DNA of 64,000 nucleotides from Streptomyces roseofulvus (GTDB taxonomy: Bacteria; Actinomycetota; Actinomycetes; Streptomycetales; Streptomycetaceae): the NCBI RefSeq assembly GCF_039534915.1, contig NZ_BAAAWE010000001.1, positions 8,122,001 to 8,186,000 on the forward strand. Reading direction: 5' to 3'. This document shows positions 1 through 9,610 of this stretch, piece after piece. The number at the start of each line of letters is the position of its first letter. Position 1 is the first letter of the stretch. Below the pieces are notes generated by a model. The model was not told the DNA's origin and searched no databases. It worked only from the letters and a program-made list of their open reading frames with translations. Position numbers and translations under genes: made by a program.

Positions 1-132
1 GCGAACCGCCAGGTCTCAACGTGCTTCGACCCCATGCACCGAGCTTCAGCTTGAGACCACAGAAGTTGTGCCAGAGCCCGTTCTCGTGAACAAAGCCAGC
101 GGCATTCGTATGCCGAGCCTGGAGCCGCGTCG

Positions 133-1929
133 TCAGCGGGGCGTGATGGAGACCCGGGGCAGGAGGGAGATCGCCGGGTTGCAGTCCCCGAAGACCACCC
201 GCCTCGTGCGCGTGGTGGTTTCCACGAGGACGAAGCCGGTGGGTGGTAGGGCCTGGAGCTGTGTGGGCTCGACGGTGAAGTCGTAGACCCGTGTAGCAGT
301 CTCCCCGGTCGTGGTTGACAGCGAGCGTGTGCTGTTCACGCTCTGCTGCCAGCTGTGGGAGAGCGAGCTGCCGTGCGAGCTGGACCAGCCGTCCCCCGTC
401 GACGAGGCGCTCGTCGTGCCGTACTGCTCGCCCGTGCCGAGGCTGCGCCCGTGCGACAGAGTCTCGGCGAACTGCCGGGTCAGTTGGGTGAGGACGAAGG
501 TGTGCTGCTGGCCGATGAACTCCGCCGCGGCCTTCGCCTCCTCACCGTTGCCGAGGCGCATGAACACCGTGGCGCTGTCGGGGCCGCCGGCCAGCGCCTC
601 GGTTCCGTCCCGCAGGTGCTCCAGCAGCAGCAGGAGCCGTACCCCCGCCTGCCGTGCGCGCCGAGCGAGCCCTTCCAGGGCGTCACGGCCGAGGCGATCG
701 GCGCCGGCGAGCACCAGGGTTCCCTTCTGGGGTTCGCGCGCGAGGGTGTCCAGGCCGTGGGTGAGCCGGGCGAGGAGCATGCGGTCGGCGATGTCCTTGC
801 GGTGCCGCCCCGGGCCGGAGGTGGAGACGACGGTGAGCTGCCCCGGGCGCCACCACGGGACCGTCGGCTCGGAGGCGGTGTCTTCGGGTGCGGGGCCGCT
901 CAGGAACGCGTCCATGAGGTCCTTGAGGTAGTGCAGTTCGTTCTGACGCCGTTCACTAGTGCCCACCGTGTCGATGGCCCCGGTGAGGGCGACCACTTCC
1001 TCGCGTGCCAGAGGCCCCGTTCCGGTCGTGCCCGTTTCGTACTGGCGGAGCAGCACGGCGAGTCCCGCCGTCAGCCGGTGGTACGTGAGCGGCGCGCGCA
1101 GTCGCGTCGTGACGGCGCGCAGCAGAGCCGCGTCGACGGTACGCAGATCCCCGTCGGTGCCCGTTGGGCGCAGCGTGGCGAGGGCATCGGCGATGGTCTC
1201 CGCCAGGTCCTCGGGCGTCGTTCCGGCCAGCAGGTCCGCGTCGAGCGACTTTCCGGGGAACGGCAGATGGGCGACGGGGATTCCGCGAAGGCGGGTGAGC
1301 CGGAAGAGTTCGAGCGCGACATGCTGCTCGGTGAGGTCCGCGACGACCAGCGCGTCTCCCGCCGTCAGGACCGAGCCGCCCACGCCCGTCAGCAGGGAGG
1401 CCCATCCGTGGCGCGAACCGCCGATGACGTCGACGCGGGCGGGGCAGGAGCGGAGGACCACCGGGTACCAGGTGTCGAGCGTCGCGCTGGTGCGCAGCTG
1501 CTCCTGCCGATGGTTTTCGAGCTCCTGGCTCCAGTGGGCGAGGAGTTGCTGGTGCTCGGCGATCCGGCGGTCGCGGTCGGCGAGCGCCGCCAGGCGCGCG
1601 GTTTCGACCCGGCGGGAGGGACGTGTGGCAGCGAGGACCACGCCGCCGACGACGACCAGGACGAGGGCGAGGAAGATGTTGAACAAGGCGCAGGCACCGA
1701 TGACGACGACCGCCACGGGGATGGCGCCCGCCATGCCGCGGCGGTCGGCCGCTTCCGTCTGCAGCCGGGCGAGCTCGGGATAGAAGGGCTCCGTCCACTC
1801 CGGCGGGCAGGCCGCCGCGGGGTGGGGGAGCGGAGCCGGCGGAGGCACGTACTCCCACCCCCATCGTTCCGCCCCGTCGAAGACCTGCTCCGCAAGCTCG
1901 GCGTCGAACGTGTTTCCCTCGTCGGCCAT
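133..1929 (-). CDS. Membrane-anchored TraG/TraD-like protein (partner of HerA-like ATPase)
   Basis: This 598-residue protein has a hydrophobic stretch at about residues 65-105 that forms one or two membrane segments, followed by a soluble region. The second half resembles the C-terminal part of VirB4/TraG/TraD ATPases: a Walker-B-like strand (TLVLAGADRL), a strand with LLLLLEHL, then GNGEEAKAAAEFIG and TFVLTQLTRQF, and a long Ser/Gly/Thr-rich tail before QLQALPPTGFVLVE. No convincing Walker A is visible, so it may be a pseudo-ATPase. The ATG has GGGAG seven to eight bases upstream. It lies 83 bp downstream of the repetitive gene and in the same direction as the HerA-like gene, so a shared transcript is likely. 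The pairing suggests membrane-associated DNA or protein translocation, but the substrate is unknown. Confidence 0.7.
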   Translation of the reverse strand: MADEGNTFDAELAEQVFDGAERWGWEYVPPPAPLPHPAAACPPEWTEPFYPELARLQTEAADRRGMAGAIPVAVVVIGACALFNIFLALVLVVVGGVVLAATRPSRRVETARLAALADRDRRIAEHQQLLAHWSQELENHRQEQLRTSATLDTWYPVVLRSCPARVDVIGGSRHGWASLLTGVGGSVLTAGDALVVADLTEQHVALELFRLTRLRGIPVAHLPFPGKSLDADLLAGTTPEDLAETIADALATLRPTGTDGDLRTVDAALLRAVTTRLRAPLTYHRLTAGLAVLLRQYETGTTGTGPLAREEVVALTGAIDTVGTSERRQNELHYLKDLMDAFLSGPAPEDTASEPTVPWWRPGQLTVVSTSGPGRHRKDIADRMLLARLTHGLDTLAREPQKGTLVLAGADRLGRDALEGLARRARQAGVRLLLLLEHLRDGTEALAGGPDSATVFMRLGNGEEAKAAAEFIGQQHTFVLTQLTRQFAETLSHGRSLGTGEQYGTTSASSTGDGWSSSHGSSLSHSWQQSVNSTRSLSTTTGETATRVYDFTVEPTQLQALPPTGFVLVETTTRTRRVVFGDCNPAISLLPRVSITPR

Positions 1930-2012
1930 GGCTCTCCCGCTGTCGTACGGTGTTCGTGGGCGTCCCGGCGTCCGTCGGCTTTCGTGGGCGTCCGTCGGCG
2001 TTCGGCGGTCTT

Positions 2013-2621
2013 CTAGTCCCCGAGCACGGGTTCGATGCCCTGGCCGAGCTCCGCCCCCTGCGAGAGCTTCGACCCAGCTGCCTGTTCCGGAGCGGGCACG
2101 CTGGCCCGGGATGCGTCGACGCCCGTTTCCCGCAACAAGGCGACGTCGGCGGCCATCTTGTTCACGGACCCGAATCCGAATCCGGCTGCGGCGGGCGTGT
2201 GCTGCGGCTGGCGGGCCTCGACGGCCGGCACCGCCTCGACCACGGGATCCTTCACTTCGAGTTCCCGCTGCGAGGCGACGACGGTGCCCATCTCGTTCAC
2301 CGACCCGAATCCGTATTCGGCTGCGGCGGGTGTGCGCGACGGCTGGGGGGCCTCGATGGCCGGCACCGCCTCGACCACCGGACCCTCCACTTCGAGGCCG
2401 AGCGACAGTTCTTTCGCCTCCCCGCTCGTGTCGGAGCCAGCGCGAGGCTTGGTGGGGGAGGAGATCTCAGGGTTGGGCTCGTTCTGCCAGGCGAGCATCT
2501 CGCCCTCCTGCGGTACCCCGTCCTCGAAGCCGGAGTCCCCCCGGGCATCGGCCGCGGTCTCCTGCTCCCCGCTCTCGGGCCTGTCAGCGGGATCCGTGCC
2601 GTAGCTGTCCATGCCGCTCAA
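2013..2621 (-). CDS. Hypothetical acidic protein with an internal duplication
   Basis: This is a 202-residue, Pro/Ala/Glu-rich protein of no family I recognise. It contains two copies of a roughly 45-residue unit sharing PVVEAVPA, TPAAA and FGSVN (about residues 80-125 and 125-170), the result of a tandem duplication. The TTG start overlaps the stop of the HerA-like gene; an ATG nine bases further in (2612) is an alternative start. Its position between the ATPase and the membrane protein suggests a linker or accessory subunit. That role is inferred only from gene order. Confidence 0.55.
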   Translation of the reverse strand: MSGMDSYGTDPADRPESGEQETAADARGDSGFEDGVPQEGEMLAWQNEPNPEISSPTKPRAGSDTSGEAKELSLGLEVEGPVVEAVPAIEAPQPSRTPAAAEYGFGSVNEMGTVVASQRELEVKDPVVEAVPAVEARQPQHTPAAAGFGFGSVNKMAADVALLRETGVDASRASVPAPEQAAGSKLSQGAELGQGIEPVLGD

Positions 2622-5600
2622 TGGTCCGTGCCTTTCTTTCGGGTGAGTTCATGTGCCAGTCGTCGTGCGGACTGTTCCATCAGCACCTCCAGCCACCGGC
2701 CCGGCGCGCAGGCGAGGGTGAAGGCGCGCCGTATGTGGGTCTCCGCCACTCCACCGGTGAGGGCGGTGATCGCGTCGTACAGGCCGCTGCGTGCGACGTC
2801 GCCGACGCGCGCGTGCGGCCGGGCGGCCGCGGTGCCGGGCAGGGTCCGCACCTGGTCGCGGTGGCTGGCGGCCGAGGTTCCGGTGAGGACCAGACCCCGG
2901 GCGGCCCACTGCGCGGTCAGTTCGGCCGGGTAGGTGTGCGGCCCTTCGGGGTCGTCCCGCAGGGCGACATGGATCGTCTCCAGGACGTCGCGGAACCGGT
3001 AGCCGCCGTAGGCGAACCGCCGTGGGTCCTCGTCCGCGCTCCACCGCCCGCGCAGCAGGCCGTGGAGTGCGGTGTGCAGGTGCGCGGCGAAGTCCGGGGC
3101 GTCGACCTCGTGCCGCATGAAGGATTCGCGGGCGCCGACCGCTCGTTCCACGGCGTGGACGAGCGCGCAGTCCAGCACGCGCGGCGTTGGACCGGTCAGG
3201 TCGTCCCGCACGGCGGCCGAGGGCCCGGGCGGGGGCATGCCCATCGCCTGGTTCGTGGCGACGGCCTCCACCCAGACCAGCGTCAGGGGGGCGGCGGACA
3301 GGTGCCGGGCGTCGTTCATGACCCGCAGCGTGCACGGTTCGTCGCGGCAGGAGGACCCGCACAGGGGACTGCGGCTGCCCCGCAGCGGAGGCCGTGCCGA
3401 CGCCTGCCGCGCGGACTCGTCGCGCTCGCCGTAGGGCATCGACGCCAGGACAGGCCGGTCCATGCCGTCGGCGGCCACCGCGGCAAGCCCCGGTGGGAAA
3501 GCGACCACGCTCACGCTCTGCTCGTCCTGCAGGTTCATGGTGCCGCCGACGGCCCGCCGGTCGTCCTCGGCCGGCAGCCGGTGCATGATCTTCAGAGCGC
3601 TGTTCTTGATCACGTCCGGGAGGATCTTCGTGGGGATCTGCTCGACGATGACGACGCCCTCCCCGTACGCCCGGATCTCGGCCAGCAGCGAGGCGAACAG
3701 GTCGACGGCCGCAGCGGCGGGCCCGTCCGTCACGTTCTTCAGCAGCCGGTGCGCCTCCTCCACCACCAGCACGTGTCGCAGCGGCACCGCGCCGCCGCCG
3801 TGGTGCACGCGTAGGTGCTCGACGACACGGATGAGCACGGCGCCCATCAGGAACGCCTTGTCCTGGTCGTTGGTGAGCGCCTCCAGTTCGAGGACGAAGT
3901 TCCCGCTCAGCAGTCCGCCGACGTCCAGGGGGTGCCCGCCCTCGAAGAACCGGCCAGGGGCCCCTTCCCGGAGCGAGCCGATCCGGACGTCCACGAATCC
4001 GCGGACGTTGTCCGTGACCTCCTTGCCATAGCCGATCGTCTCCACGACACGGCGAGCGGTCGCCTGGAGGTCGCCGAGGGTGGGATGGCGTGCGGCGCGG
4101 GGCACGTCCGGCTCGTTCCTGAGGTACTTGGGCCGGTGAACGGGGCGCGGTTCGCCCGTGACAAGGTCCCAGCCCGCAGCGGTGTAGCACTCGGAGAGCG
4201 AGCGGGAAAGGACCTGGGGAAACGGTTCGTCGCCTTCGAAGCACGCGAGGAAGAGCGCTCGCACCAGGTCGAGGTGGCTCTGCAGCGGGAATCCCGGCTC
4301 CGGTTCGAGAGGATTGAGGGAAGCGGGCGGCACGTCCACCGCCCCGGGACGGATCACGCCTACCTGAGGAGCACCTCGGCCTTCCGTGTTCCGGCCCTGC
4401 TCGTCCCCGCCCTTCGCGTTCCGGTCTTCCGGCGTCCAATCCTCCCGTGCCGCGGCGGCCAGCCGGCCGGCGATCCGGGCGTACTCGGCCTTGGCCGGTT
4501 CGATCACGAGCCACGGGACCGGATCCCGATGGGTCGCGAGCGCGGTGAGCAGGGAACGTACGGTCTGCGACTTGCCCGACCCCGTCGCCCCACACACGAA
4601 CGCGTGCCGGTTGAGCGTCGCCCGCGTCAGCCGGAACGTTCCGGTGGGTGCTGATGCCTCGTCGAGGACATCGCCGACGGGGAAGCCGTCCTCGAGCCCC
4701 GTACGGTCGTCAGTGTCGAAGGTGACGTCGAAGCGGTTGGGGGCGAGGGCGCGGACGCCCGGAAGTTCGCGGGCCGGTGGCCGGGCGAGCGCCGCCACCA
4801 GCTCCGCGGACGCGGTGAACGCCCCGTCCTTTTGGGCAGCCTCGGCCGCCCCACCCGGCAGCGTCGCGTCCGGGGGAGCGATGCGATCGGCCGGGGCCAG
4901 GACATACGGCAGTTCGTCCAGATCACCGGCCGCGCACAGGAGGGCCGCGGACGCGTGCGCCACGCCGGGCGTCTCCGCCCCAACCAGCACGGTCACGTCC
5001 CACATTCCCGTTGCCCGTGCCCGGCACAGCTCTCGATACCGGCTCTCGTACCGGGAGACGGCCATCCGGTCGGCCTCTGAGCTGTCCCGCCGCCGCATGT
5101 GGGGGAGCCGTAACGCCAGATCCGTACGTTCCCGCTCCAGTCGCTCGTACGGCACCGGCTCGGCCAGCACCAGCCACGCGAAGGCGTCCGGAAGGTGAGC
5201 GACCGCGTCGTCGAAGGTCCCGCGCCGGCCGCCGGTCCGCTGCCGCTCACCGCCTGCGTCGATGTGCAGTGGGTCGTGAAAGCCCGTGCAGGGGACCCAG
5301 TACGGCATCCGGAGCAGCCGGGCGATGTCCCCGGGCGGAACGGTGTGGGCTGTGGCGCCGGGCGGGTAGCGCAGCGGGACCACGGTCTCCGGAGGCGGCT
5401 CGATACCAGCCGGCGGGAACCAGGGTGCTCCGCCCATCAGGAAGTGCAGCGGTCGGTGCTGCCCCGGCCGGACCCATGCGGCGGCGAGGCCGACGGGCTT
5501 TCCGCCGTCGTCCTCCACACTGTCGTCCTTCCTGCCGGTCTCCTTCCCGACGCGACTCAACACCGCGTGGGCCGCTGTCACGGCCGCCGTGAGCTGGGAA

Positions 5601-5842
5601 CGGGTGGAGTCCGGGTCGGTCTCCTGCCTGCGCAGGCGCGGCACGGAGACGACGCGGTGGAATCGGTAGGAACTCAGATCGGGCGGTTGTACGGCCGACG
5701 TTAAGGCGGAACGACTCGTTCCGGCATGGGTGTCAGGACGTGACGACGCAGGCTCCCGTCCCTGCCGTCCACCAGTGTCGGTGCCGCTCACTCCAGACCC
5801 CCGTCCGACCGCCCGGGGCGGACCGGAGCGGTGTCGGAACAT
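2618..5842 (-). CDS. HerA/VirB4-like P-loop ATPase
   Basis: A large ATPase of about 1,074 residues. The Walker A motif GATGSGKS lies near residue 418 (bases 4568-4591) and the Walker B motif LVVEEAH near residue 690. Between them is a block typical of DUF87/HerA-VirB4 ATPases, with GNFVLELEAL and DQDKAFLMGAVLIRVVEHL. The first 70 or so residues are low complexity. I chose the ATG at 5842; an in-frame GTG at 5887 is also possible. A C-terminal domain of about 250 residues follows the ATPase core. The gene ends in a 4-nt overlap with the next gene. HerA-type hexamers pump or resect DNA, and VirB4-type ATPases drive conjugation. No nuclease partner such as NurA is seen here. Confidence 0.8.
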   Translation of the reverse strand: MFRHRSGPPRAVGRGSGVSGTDTGGRQGREPASSRPDTHAGTSRSALTSAVQPPDLSSYRFHRVVSVPRLRRQETDPDSTRSQLTAAVTAAHAVLSRVGKETGRKDDSVEDDGGKPVGLAAAWVRPGQHRPLHFLMGGAPWFPPAGIEPPPETVVPLRYPPGATAHTVPPGDIARLLRMPYWVPCTGFHDPLHIDAGGERQRTGGRRGTFDDAVAHLPDAFAWLVLAEPVPYERLERERTDLALRLPHMRRRDSSEADRMAVSRYESRYRELCRARATGMWDVTVLVGAETPGVAHASAALLCAAGDLDELPYVLAPADRIAPPDATLPGGAAEAAQKDGAFTASAELVAALARPPARELPGVRALAPNRFDVTFDTDDRTGLEDGFPVGDVLDEASAPTGTFRLTRATLNRHAFVCGATGSGKSQTVRSLLTALATHRDPVPWLVIEPAKAEYARIAGRLAAAAREDWTPEDRNAKGGDEQGRNTEGRGAPQVGVIRPGAVDVPPASLNPLEPEPGFPLQSHLDLVRALFLACFEGDEPFPQVLSRSLSECYTAAGWDLVTGEPRPVHRPKYLRNEPDVPRAARHPTLGDLQATARRVVETIGYGKEVTDNVRGFVDVRIGSLREGAPGRFFEGGHPLDVGGLLSGNFVLELEALTNDQDKAFLMGAVLIRVVEHLRVHHGGGAVPLRHVLVVEEAHRLLKNVTDGPAAAAVDLFASLLAEIRAYGEGVVIVEQIPTKILPDVIKNSALKIMHRLPAEDDRRAVGGTMNLQDEQSVSVVAFPPGLAAVAADGMDRPVLASMPYGERDESARQASARPPLRGSRSPLCGSSCRDEPCTLRVMNDARHLSAAPLTLVWVEAVATNQAMGMPPPGPSAAVRDDLTGPTPRVLDCALVHAVERAVGARESFMRHEVDAPDFAAHLHTALHGLLRGRWSADEDPRRFAYGGYRFRDVLETIHVALRDDPEGPHTYPAELTAQWAARGLVLTGTSAASHRDQVRTLPGTAAARPHARVGDVARSGLYDAITALTGGVAETHIRRAFTLACAPGRWLEVLMEQSARRLAHELTRKKGTDH

Positions 5843-5984
5843 GGTCACCCAGGGAGGCGTGATTGTCAGCCCCGCGACCATGAGCACAAGTGCATTGACT
5901 CGAAGACGTACAGCGGTGGCTGGACGCGGACAGGGGCCTGCCGCTCAGCCCGGCGGCCGGACGCGGCGTGTCCCCCAGGCGCGC

Positions 5985-6425
5985 CGCGCCGCTCCGAGGC
6001 TACGTCCCGGTCGCTGAGGACGACTTCGTCCACCCCCTCCTCGACACCGCGATCTGCAAGGCGCTCGCTGTCGACGACCCGTACGCGGTCGACTACGACC
6101 GGGCCCACCCCGATGGGCGTCAGGCGGCGTCGCGCGTACGACTACGAGCAGATCGGCCCGGTGTGTGAGCGGGTCCTCGCGAAGGCAGGGTACGGAGCCG
6201 AGCCCGCGTCCCAGCTCGTGGCCGGCTTCGGGTCAGCCATTCGCTTCCGGCACAAGGACCACCAGCACCTGTGCCCCGTCCTGGAGAAGCTGCCCCAGGA
6301 CCTGGAGGGCTGGGTGCCGTGGTCCTGCGACCTGGAGCGCGGCCACGCCGGACCGCACCACCACCGGGCGATGGAGTACCACCGGGCCGACGCCCTCGAC
6401 CCTCACCGTGCGGTGCCTGAGTCGC
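5985..6425 (+). pseudogene. Frameshifted hypothetical gene remnant
   Basis: Two plausible protein segments are split between frames: GYVPVAEDDFVHPLLDTAI in one (from about 5997), then DYEQIGPVCERVL and HLCPVLEKLPQDLEGWVPW in another (from about 6135). Both have high GC at third positions, as expected for coding sequence. I read this as one small gene broken by a frameshift near 6115-6130. The family is not recognised; the Cys/His residues in the second half (CPVL, CDLERGHAGPHHH) could bind metal. The rest of the 5.9-6.6 kb interval shows nothing else. Confidence 0.35.
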
Positions 6426-6607
6426 CTGCGCGCCAGGACGCCCGCCGGGCGGATGCATGCTCCCCGCCGGTCACCCGCCTGCTCAGCGGCACTGTGACAC
6501 CCACGACGAGCACCGTACGGGTTGAGGGCCGCTTGCCCACCGAGGGCGGCCGAGTTGTGCAGGGCCGCCGTGAGACGGGCTATGGCGACGGCGCCTCAGG
6601 AACCGGC

Positions 6608-7498
6608 CTACAGGCCAGCTCTGGCGAGGAGGGCTTCCGCCTGCTCCTCGGTGAGCACGGGTGGGGCGGCGGCCGGTGCGGGGCACGTGTGGCTGCGGTG
6701 CGACAGGAGGAAGGTCTCGGTCGGATCCTCCGTTGCCAGTGTGGACATGAGCAGCTCCCGCAGTACTGGCGGAGTGTCCGCGCGGCGCGCGATCTCGTTG
6801 CGAACGAGGACGTTCGGGTCCTCGGCCAGCAAGTCGCGGAGAACCGCAGGGAGCTGAGGATGAGCGGCAACGGCACTGCGGACACACGGATCTGGGTCGC
6901 GGGCCAGTTCCGGAGTCGGGGGTGAGCGCCTCGCGGCGGCGACGCGTGTCACCGGGTCTGCGAGGAGGGCGGGCAACAGATCAAGGGCCGGAGACCAGTG
7001 CGCGAGTGCAGCCTGGCGGACGCCCGGTTCGGAGTCCGTGAACAGAGCCCGGCGCACGGCCTCTGGGGCGTTGCGACAGTGCTGAGGGATCCACTCTCGC
7101 ACGCTGGAGTTTGGGTCCTCCGCGAGACGGGTCAAGAGTTCAGTTGGCAGGTGCTCGTTCATCGTCAGGAACGACCGCACCAGGGGCTCGGGATCGTTGG
7201 CCAGGCGAGCCAGCAGTCCGGGCGGCTCGTCGGTGGCGCTGGCGGCGGCCGCGCACCGAACTGCCGGCTCCGGATGCTCCGCCAGGCGGGCCTTGGTGGA
7301 GGCCGGCACCCAGCGGTTGGCGGCGAGCGACCGCGCGGAGCCGAGCGCGATGATCTCCTCGATCTGTTCTTCGGTCAGATCCCGACGCTGCAGTGCCGCC
7401 CTGCGGCGAGCCACTGGATGCTGGAGAAGGCGCCACACCATGGGGGCGGGGAGGCCCTCTTGAACTGCTAGTGCGCTAAGTTCAAAGTCCAGGTCCAT
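6608..7498 (-). CDS. HEAT/leucine-rich-variant repeat protein
   Basis: A 296-residue protein built of degenerate helical repeats of the form LLARLANDPEPLVRSFL, LLTRLAEDPNSSVREWI and LRDLLAEDPNVLVRNEIA. These match HEAT-like or leucine-rich-variant (LRV) repeats, which form superhelical protein-binding scaffolds. I chose the start MDLDFEL at 7498 because the upstream 35 codons (to 7603) do not look like repeat protein. There is no signal peptide or membrane segment, so it should be cytoplasmic. It shares direction with the HerA-like group but lies more than 700 bp upstream of it, so co-transcription is uncertain. Confidence 0.7.
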   Translation of the reverse strand: MDLDFELSALAVQEGLPAPMVWRLLQHPVARRRAALQRRDLTEEQIEEIIALGSARSLAANRWVPASTKARLAEHPEPAVRCAAAASATDEPPGLLARLANDPEPLVRSFLTMNEHLPTELLTRLAEDPNSSVREWIPQHCRNAPEAVRRALFTDSEPGVRQAALAHWSPALDLLPALLADPVTRVAAARRSPPTPELARDPDPCVRSAVAAHPQLPAVLRDLLAEDPNVLVRNEIARRADTPPVLRELLMSTLATEDPTETFLLSHRSHTCPAPAAAPPVLTEEQAEALLARAGL

Positions 7499-7659
7499 GG
7501 ACCGCAGGGTAAACTGACGCACCGTATTGCCCACAGGCCGTCGCCAAGGTCCGATCTCCGCGCGGCGCACCCAACGGGGAGATCCACGAGGATCAACAGT
7601 CACTCAGCGTGGACCCTCAACAGAACCCGTGTCAGAGCCCGAAGTCGTGAACAAGCGGT

Positions 7660-7932
7660 AGACCCCATGGTCGCCCCTTGCGTGCCGGGGCTGCCTCCTC
7701 CTTCCGCAGAGCGGTGATGAGCGCGCTGAACCGCTGCGGGCTCAGTCCGGTGAACGGGCCTATCCAGCGGGGCTCCGATGCCGTGATCACACCAGTCATG
7801 GCGAGATCATCTCCCGGGCCTGGAGAGTCGTGTGGAGTTACGGGATCTCGGGGTACTGGGGGCGCTTCCGCTTGAGCTTGGCCAGGTCACTGAGATCGAT
7901 GCCGGTGGCTTTGGCGTACTGAGCCTTTTCCA
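7660..7932 (-). mobile_element. Remnant of passenger-carrying IS5-type element (junction fragment)
   Basis: This segment matches 42690-42935 closely. It contains the first 45 or so codons of the IS5-type transposase found intact at 42043-42813 and, upstream of it, the last 33 or so codons of the neighbouring passenger gene (AKATGIDLSDLAKLKRKRPQ). The transposase is cut at about 7660, and the passenger is cut at about 7925, where another transposase region begins. The fragment shows that the passenger-transposase arrangement existed at this second site too. Confidence 0.75.
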
Positions 7933-7935
7933 ACC

Positions 7936-8691
7936 TCACGCTGACGCGTGGTGAAGGACGAGGACGGCCTGGACGACCGCTGTGATGCGGTTGGTGCTGC
8001 AGCGGAGCTTCCGTAGGAGACGCCAGCCCTTCAGGGTGGCCATGGCCTGTTCGCCGAGGCAGCGGATCTTGGCGTGCGTGCTGTTGTGGCGGCGCTGCCA
8101 CCGCTTGAGTCGACGGCCGCGGAAGGGCACCCGGATGGAGCCGCCGGCGCCCTGGTATGCCTTGTCGGCCCAGCACTTGAGGTCGGCTTCGGTGAGTGCT
8201 TCGACGATCCCGTGAGTGCGGGCGGCGGTCAGGTCGTGGGTGGAGCCGGGCGACGCGGGCGAGGCCCACAGCAGGCGGCCGAACGGGTCGGTGAGGACCT
8301 GGACGTTCATGCCGTGGCGTTTATGTTTCCCCGAGTAGTACGGGGTGTCGGCGGCGATCCGGTCGATCGGCAGCAGGGTGCCGTCCAGGATCACGAACGC
8401 CTTGGTCCGCGCGATGCGCATCGCCTCGGCCAGGGTGGGCGCGAGCGCGGCCAGCACGTCGACGGCCTGGCGTATGTAGCGGTATGCGGTCGCGATGCCG
8501 ATACCGAACCCGGCGGTGAGCCGGGCGTAGGTGTCGCCGCATCGCAGATGGGCCAGAACGAGCAGAGCCTGACGACCGGTGGTCAGACGCCGCCACCGGG
8601 TCCCGATCTCTTGCCGCCTGGCTGTCAGACGCCCGGTCAGGAACCGCAGGGTGCGACTGGGCAGGTCGATCGAGGACGGGTAGGCAAGCAC
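7936..8691 (-). CDS. IS5-family DDE transposase (DDE_Tnp_4 type)
   Basis: An intact 251-residue transposase. An N-terminal helix-turn-helix region (LVLAHLRCGDTYARLTAGFGI, with IATAYRYIRQ) precedes a DDE domain with FVILDGTLLPIDR (first Asp), SPGSTHDLTAAR (in the position usual for the second Asp) and a C-terminal Glu in RCLGEQAMATLKGW. The family is cytoplasmic and cuts and pastes its own element. The element is inserted beside the passenger-IS remnant at about 7921. I could not identify convincing terminal inverted repeats, so the element limits (roughly 7920-8810) are not given. Confidence 0.85.
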   Translation of the reverse strand: MLAYPSSIDLPSRTLRFLTGRLTARRQEIGTRWRRLTTGRQALLVLAHLRCGDTYARLTAGFGIGIATAYRYIRQAVDVLAALAPTLAEAMRIARTKAFVILDGTLLPIDRIAADTPYYSGKHKRHGMNVQVLTDPFGRLLWASPASPGSTHDLTAARTHGIVEALTEADLKCWADKAYQGAGGSIRVPFRGRRLKRWQRRHNSTHAKIRCLGEQAMATLKGWRLLRKLRCSTNRITAVVQAVLVLHHASA

Positions 8692-8856
8692 GCGAAGCTC
8701 CTGGCGGACACGGGTGATCTTGGTCGAGAAACCCGTCTACCAGGAGCTTCGTCGTTCCGCAGTTCCGTCCAACACGTGTGACTGAGCGCTTCAGTTGGCC
8801 GGTTGAGCGTTGACCGGGCAGGTGCGGCGTATCCCCGTGCGGGCGCCGTCCCCGTT

Positions 8857-9456
8857 CTACTCCACCGGCTCGCGCCAGGCGGCGACGAGATCCTGGAAGC
8901 CCGAGAAACGGGTGCCAGGAACAGTCTCACCACTGATCGTCTCGCCGTTGAGCCAGCAGATGTCGAAGATGTCGGTCTCGGTGTCGAGGAGGCAGCACAC
9001 ACCACCGGTGGTGGCGGTGAGGTCGGTGAAGACATTCCTGACGCTTGCGGACTGCACGAACATCCGGCTCATGCTCGAGGTAGCGGCGGTGAACTGCAGT
9101 GACGCAAAGTTCGGGTGCCATGCGGGGGAGAACCTGACCGTCAGGTAGATGTACCCGACCGACACCCGTCCCTGCTCGTCGACCCTGTCGGAATCGCGGA
9201 GGAAGACCTCGCGCACCGCGTCGTCGACGCCGACGACGATCGAGGTGTCCAGTTCGAGCGAGCCGCCTGCCGAACAGTCGACCGGTTCGCTCTTGAACTT
9301 CGAGGTGAACGGCACGATCACCTGCTCTCCGCCCGGCAGGGTCACCGGAAGCGGCGGCGTCTCGCGGCCTTGGGGGGCGAGCACGGCCAGCCGGGTCAGC
9401 GCTCTCGCAACGTTCCGAGGGGGCATGAAGATCTTATAGCTGTAGTCCAGCCCCAT
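8857..9456 (-). CDS. Conserved hypothetical protein, MGLDYSY family
   Basis: A 199-residue protein beginning MGLDYSYKIFMPPRNVARAL, with GGAGG-type Shine-Dalgarno bases about ten nucleotides before the ATG. It is soluble, with no signal peptide or membrane segment. I recall similar starts in Streptomyces hypothetical proteins, but no function is known to me. It stands alone between insertion-sequence debris. The small size and isolated position resemble immunity or accessory genes, but nothing in the sequence proves that. Confidence 0.6.
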   Translation of the reverse strand: MGLDYSYKIFMPPRNVARALTRLAVLAPQGRETPPLPVTLPGGEQVIVPFTSKFKSEPVDCSAGGSLELDTSIVVGVDDAVREVFLRDSDRVDEQGRVSVGYIYLTVRFSPAWHPNFASLQFTAATSSMSRMFVQSASVRNVFTDLTATTGGVCCLLDTETDIFDICWLNGETISGETVPGTRFSGFQDLVAAWREPVE

Positions 9457-9610
9457 ACCGTCCCGCCTCCCCTGTCCTGAACCGTCATCCTGTCATGATC
9501 GGGATCGATCGCCCAGTTGATTCCAACGTGGCTGGCTTCGCCCGGACGCAGTCGGCAACGCAGCGCTCAGTCACAACACGCGGCCCCGCCGGCAGGTTGG
9601 AAATGGCTCA

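Noticed and set aside
355..2016. Long plus-strand open frame (553 codons) opposite the TraG/D-like gene
   Set aside because: It is antisense to a protein with recognisable motifs, has a composition typical of shadow frames in high-GC DNA (Arg/Gly/Glu rich) and no recognisable domain.
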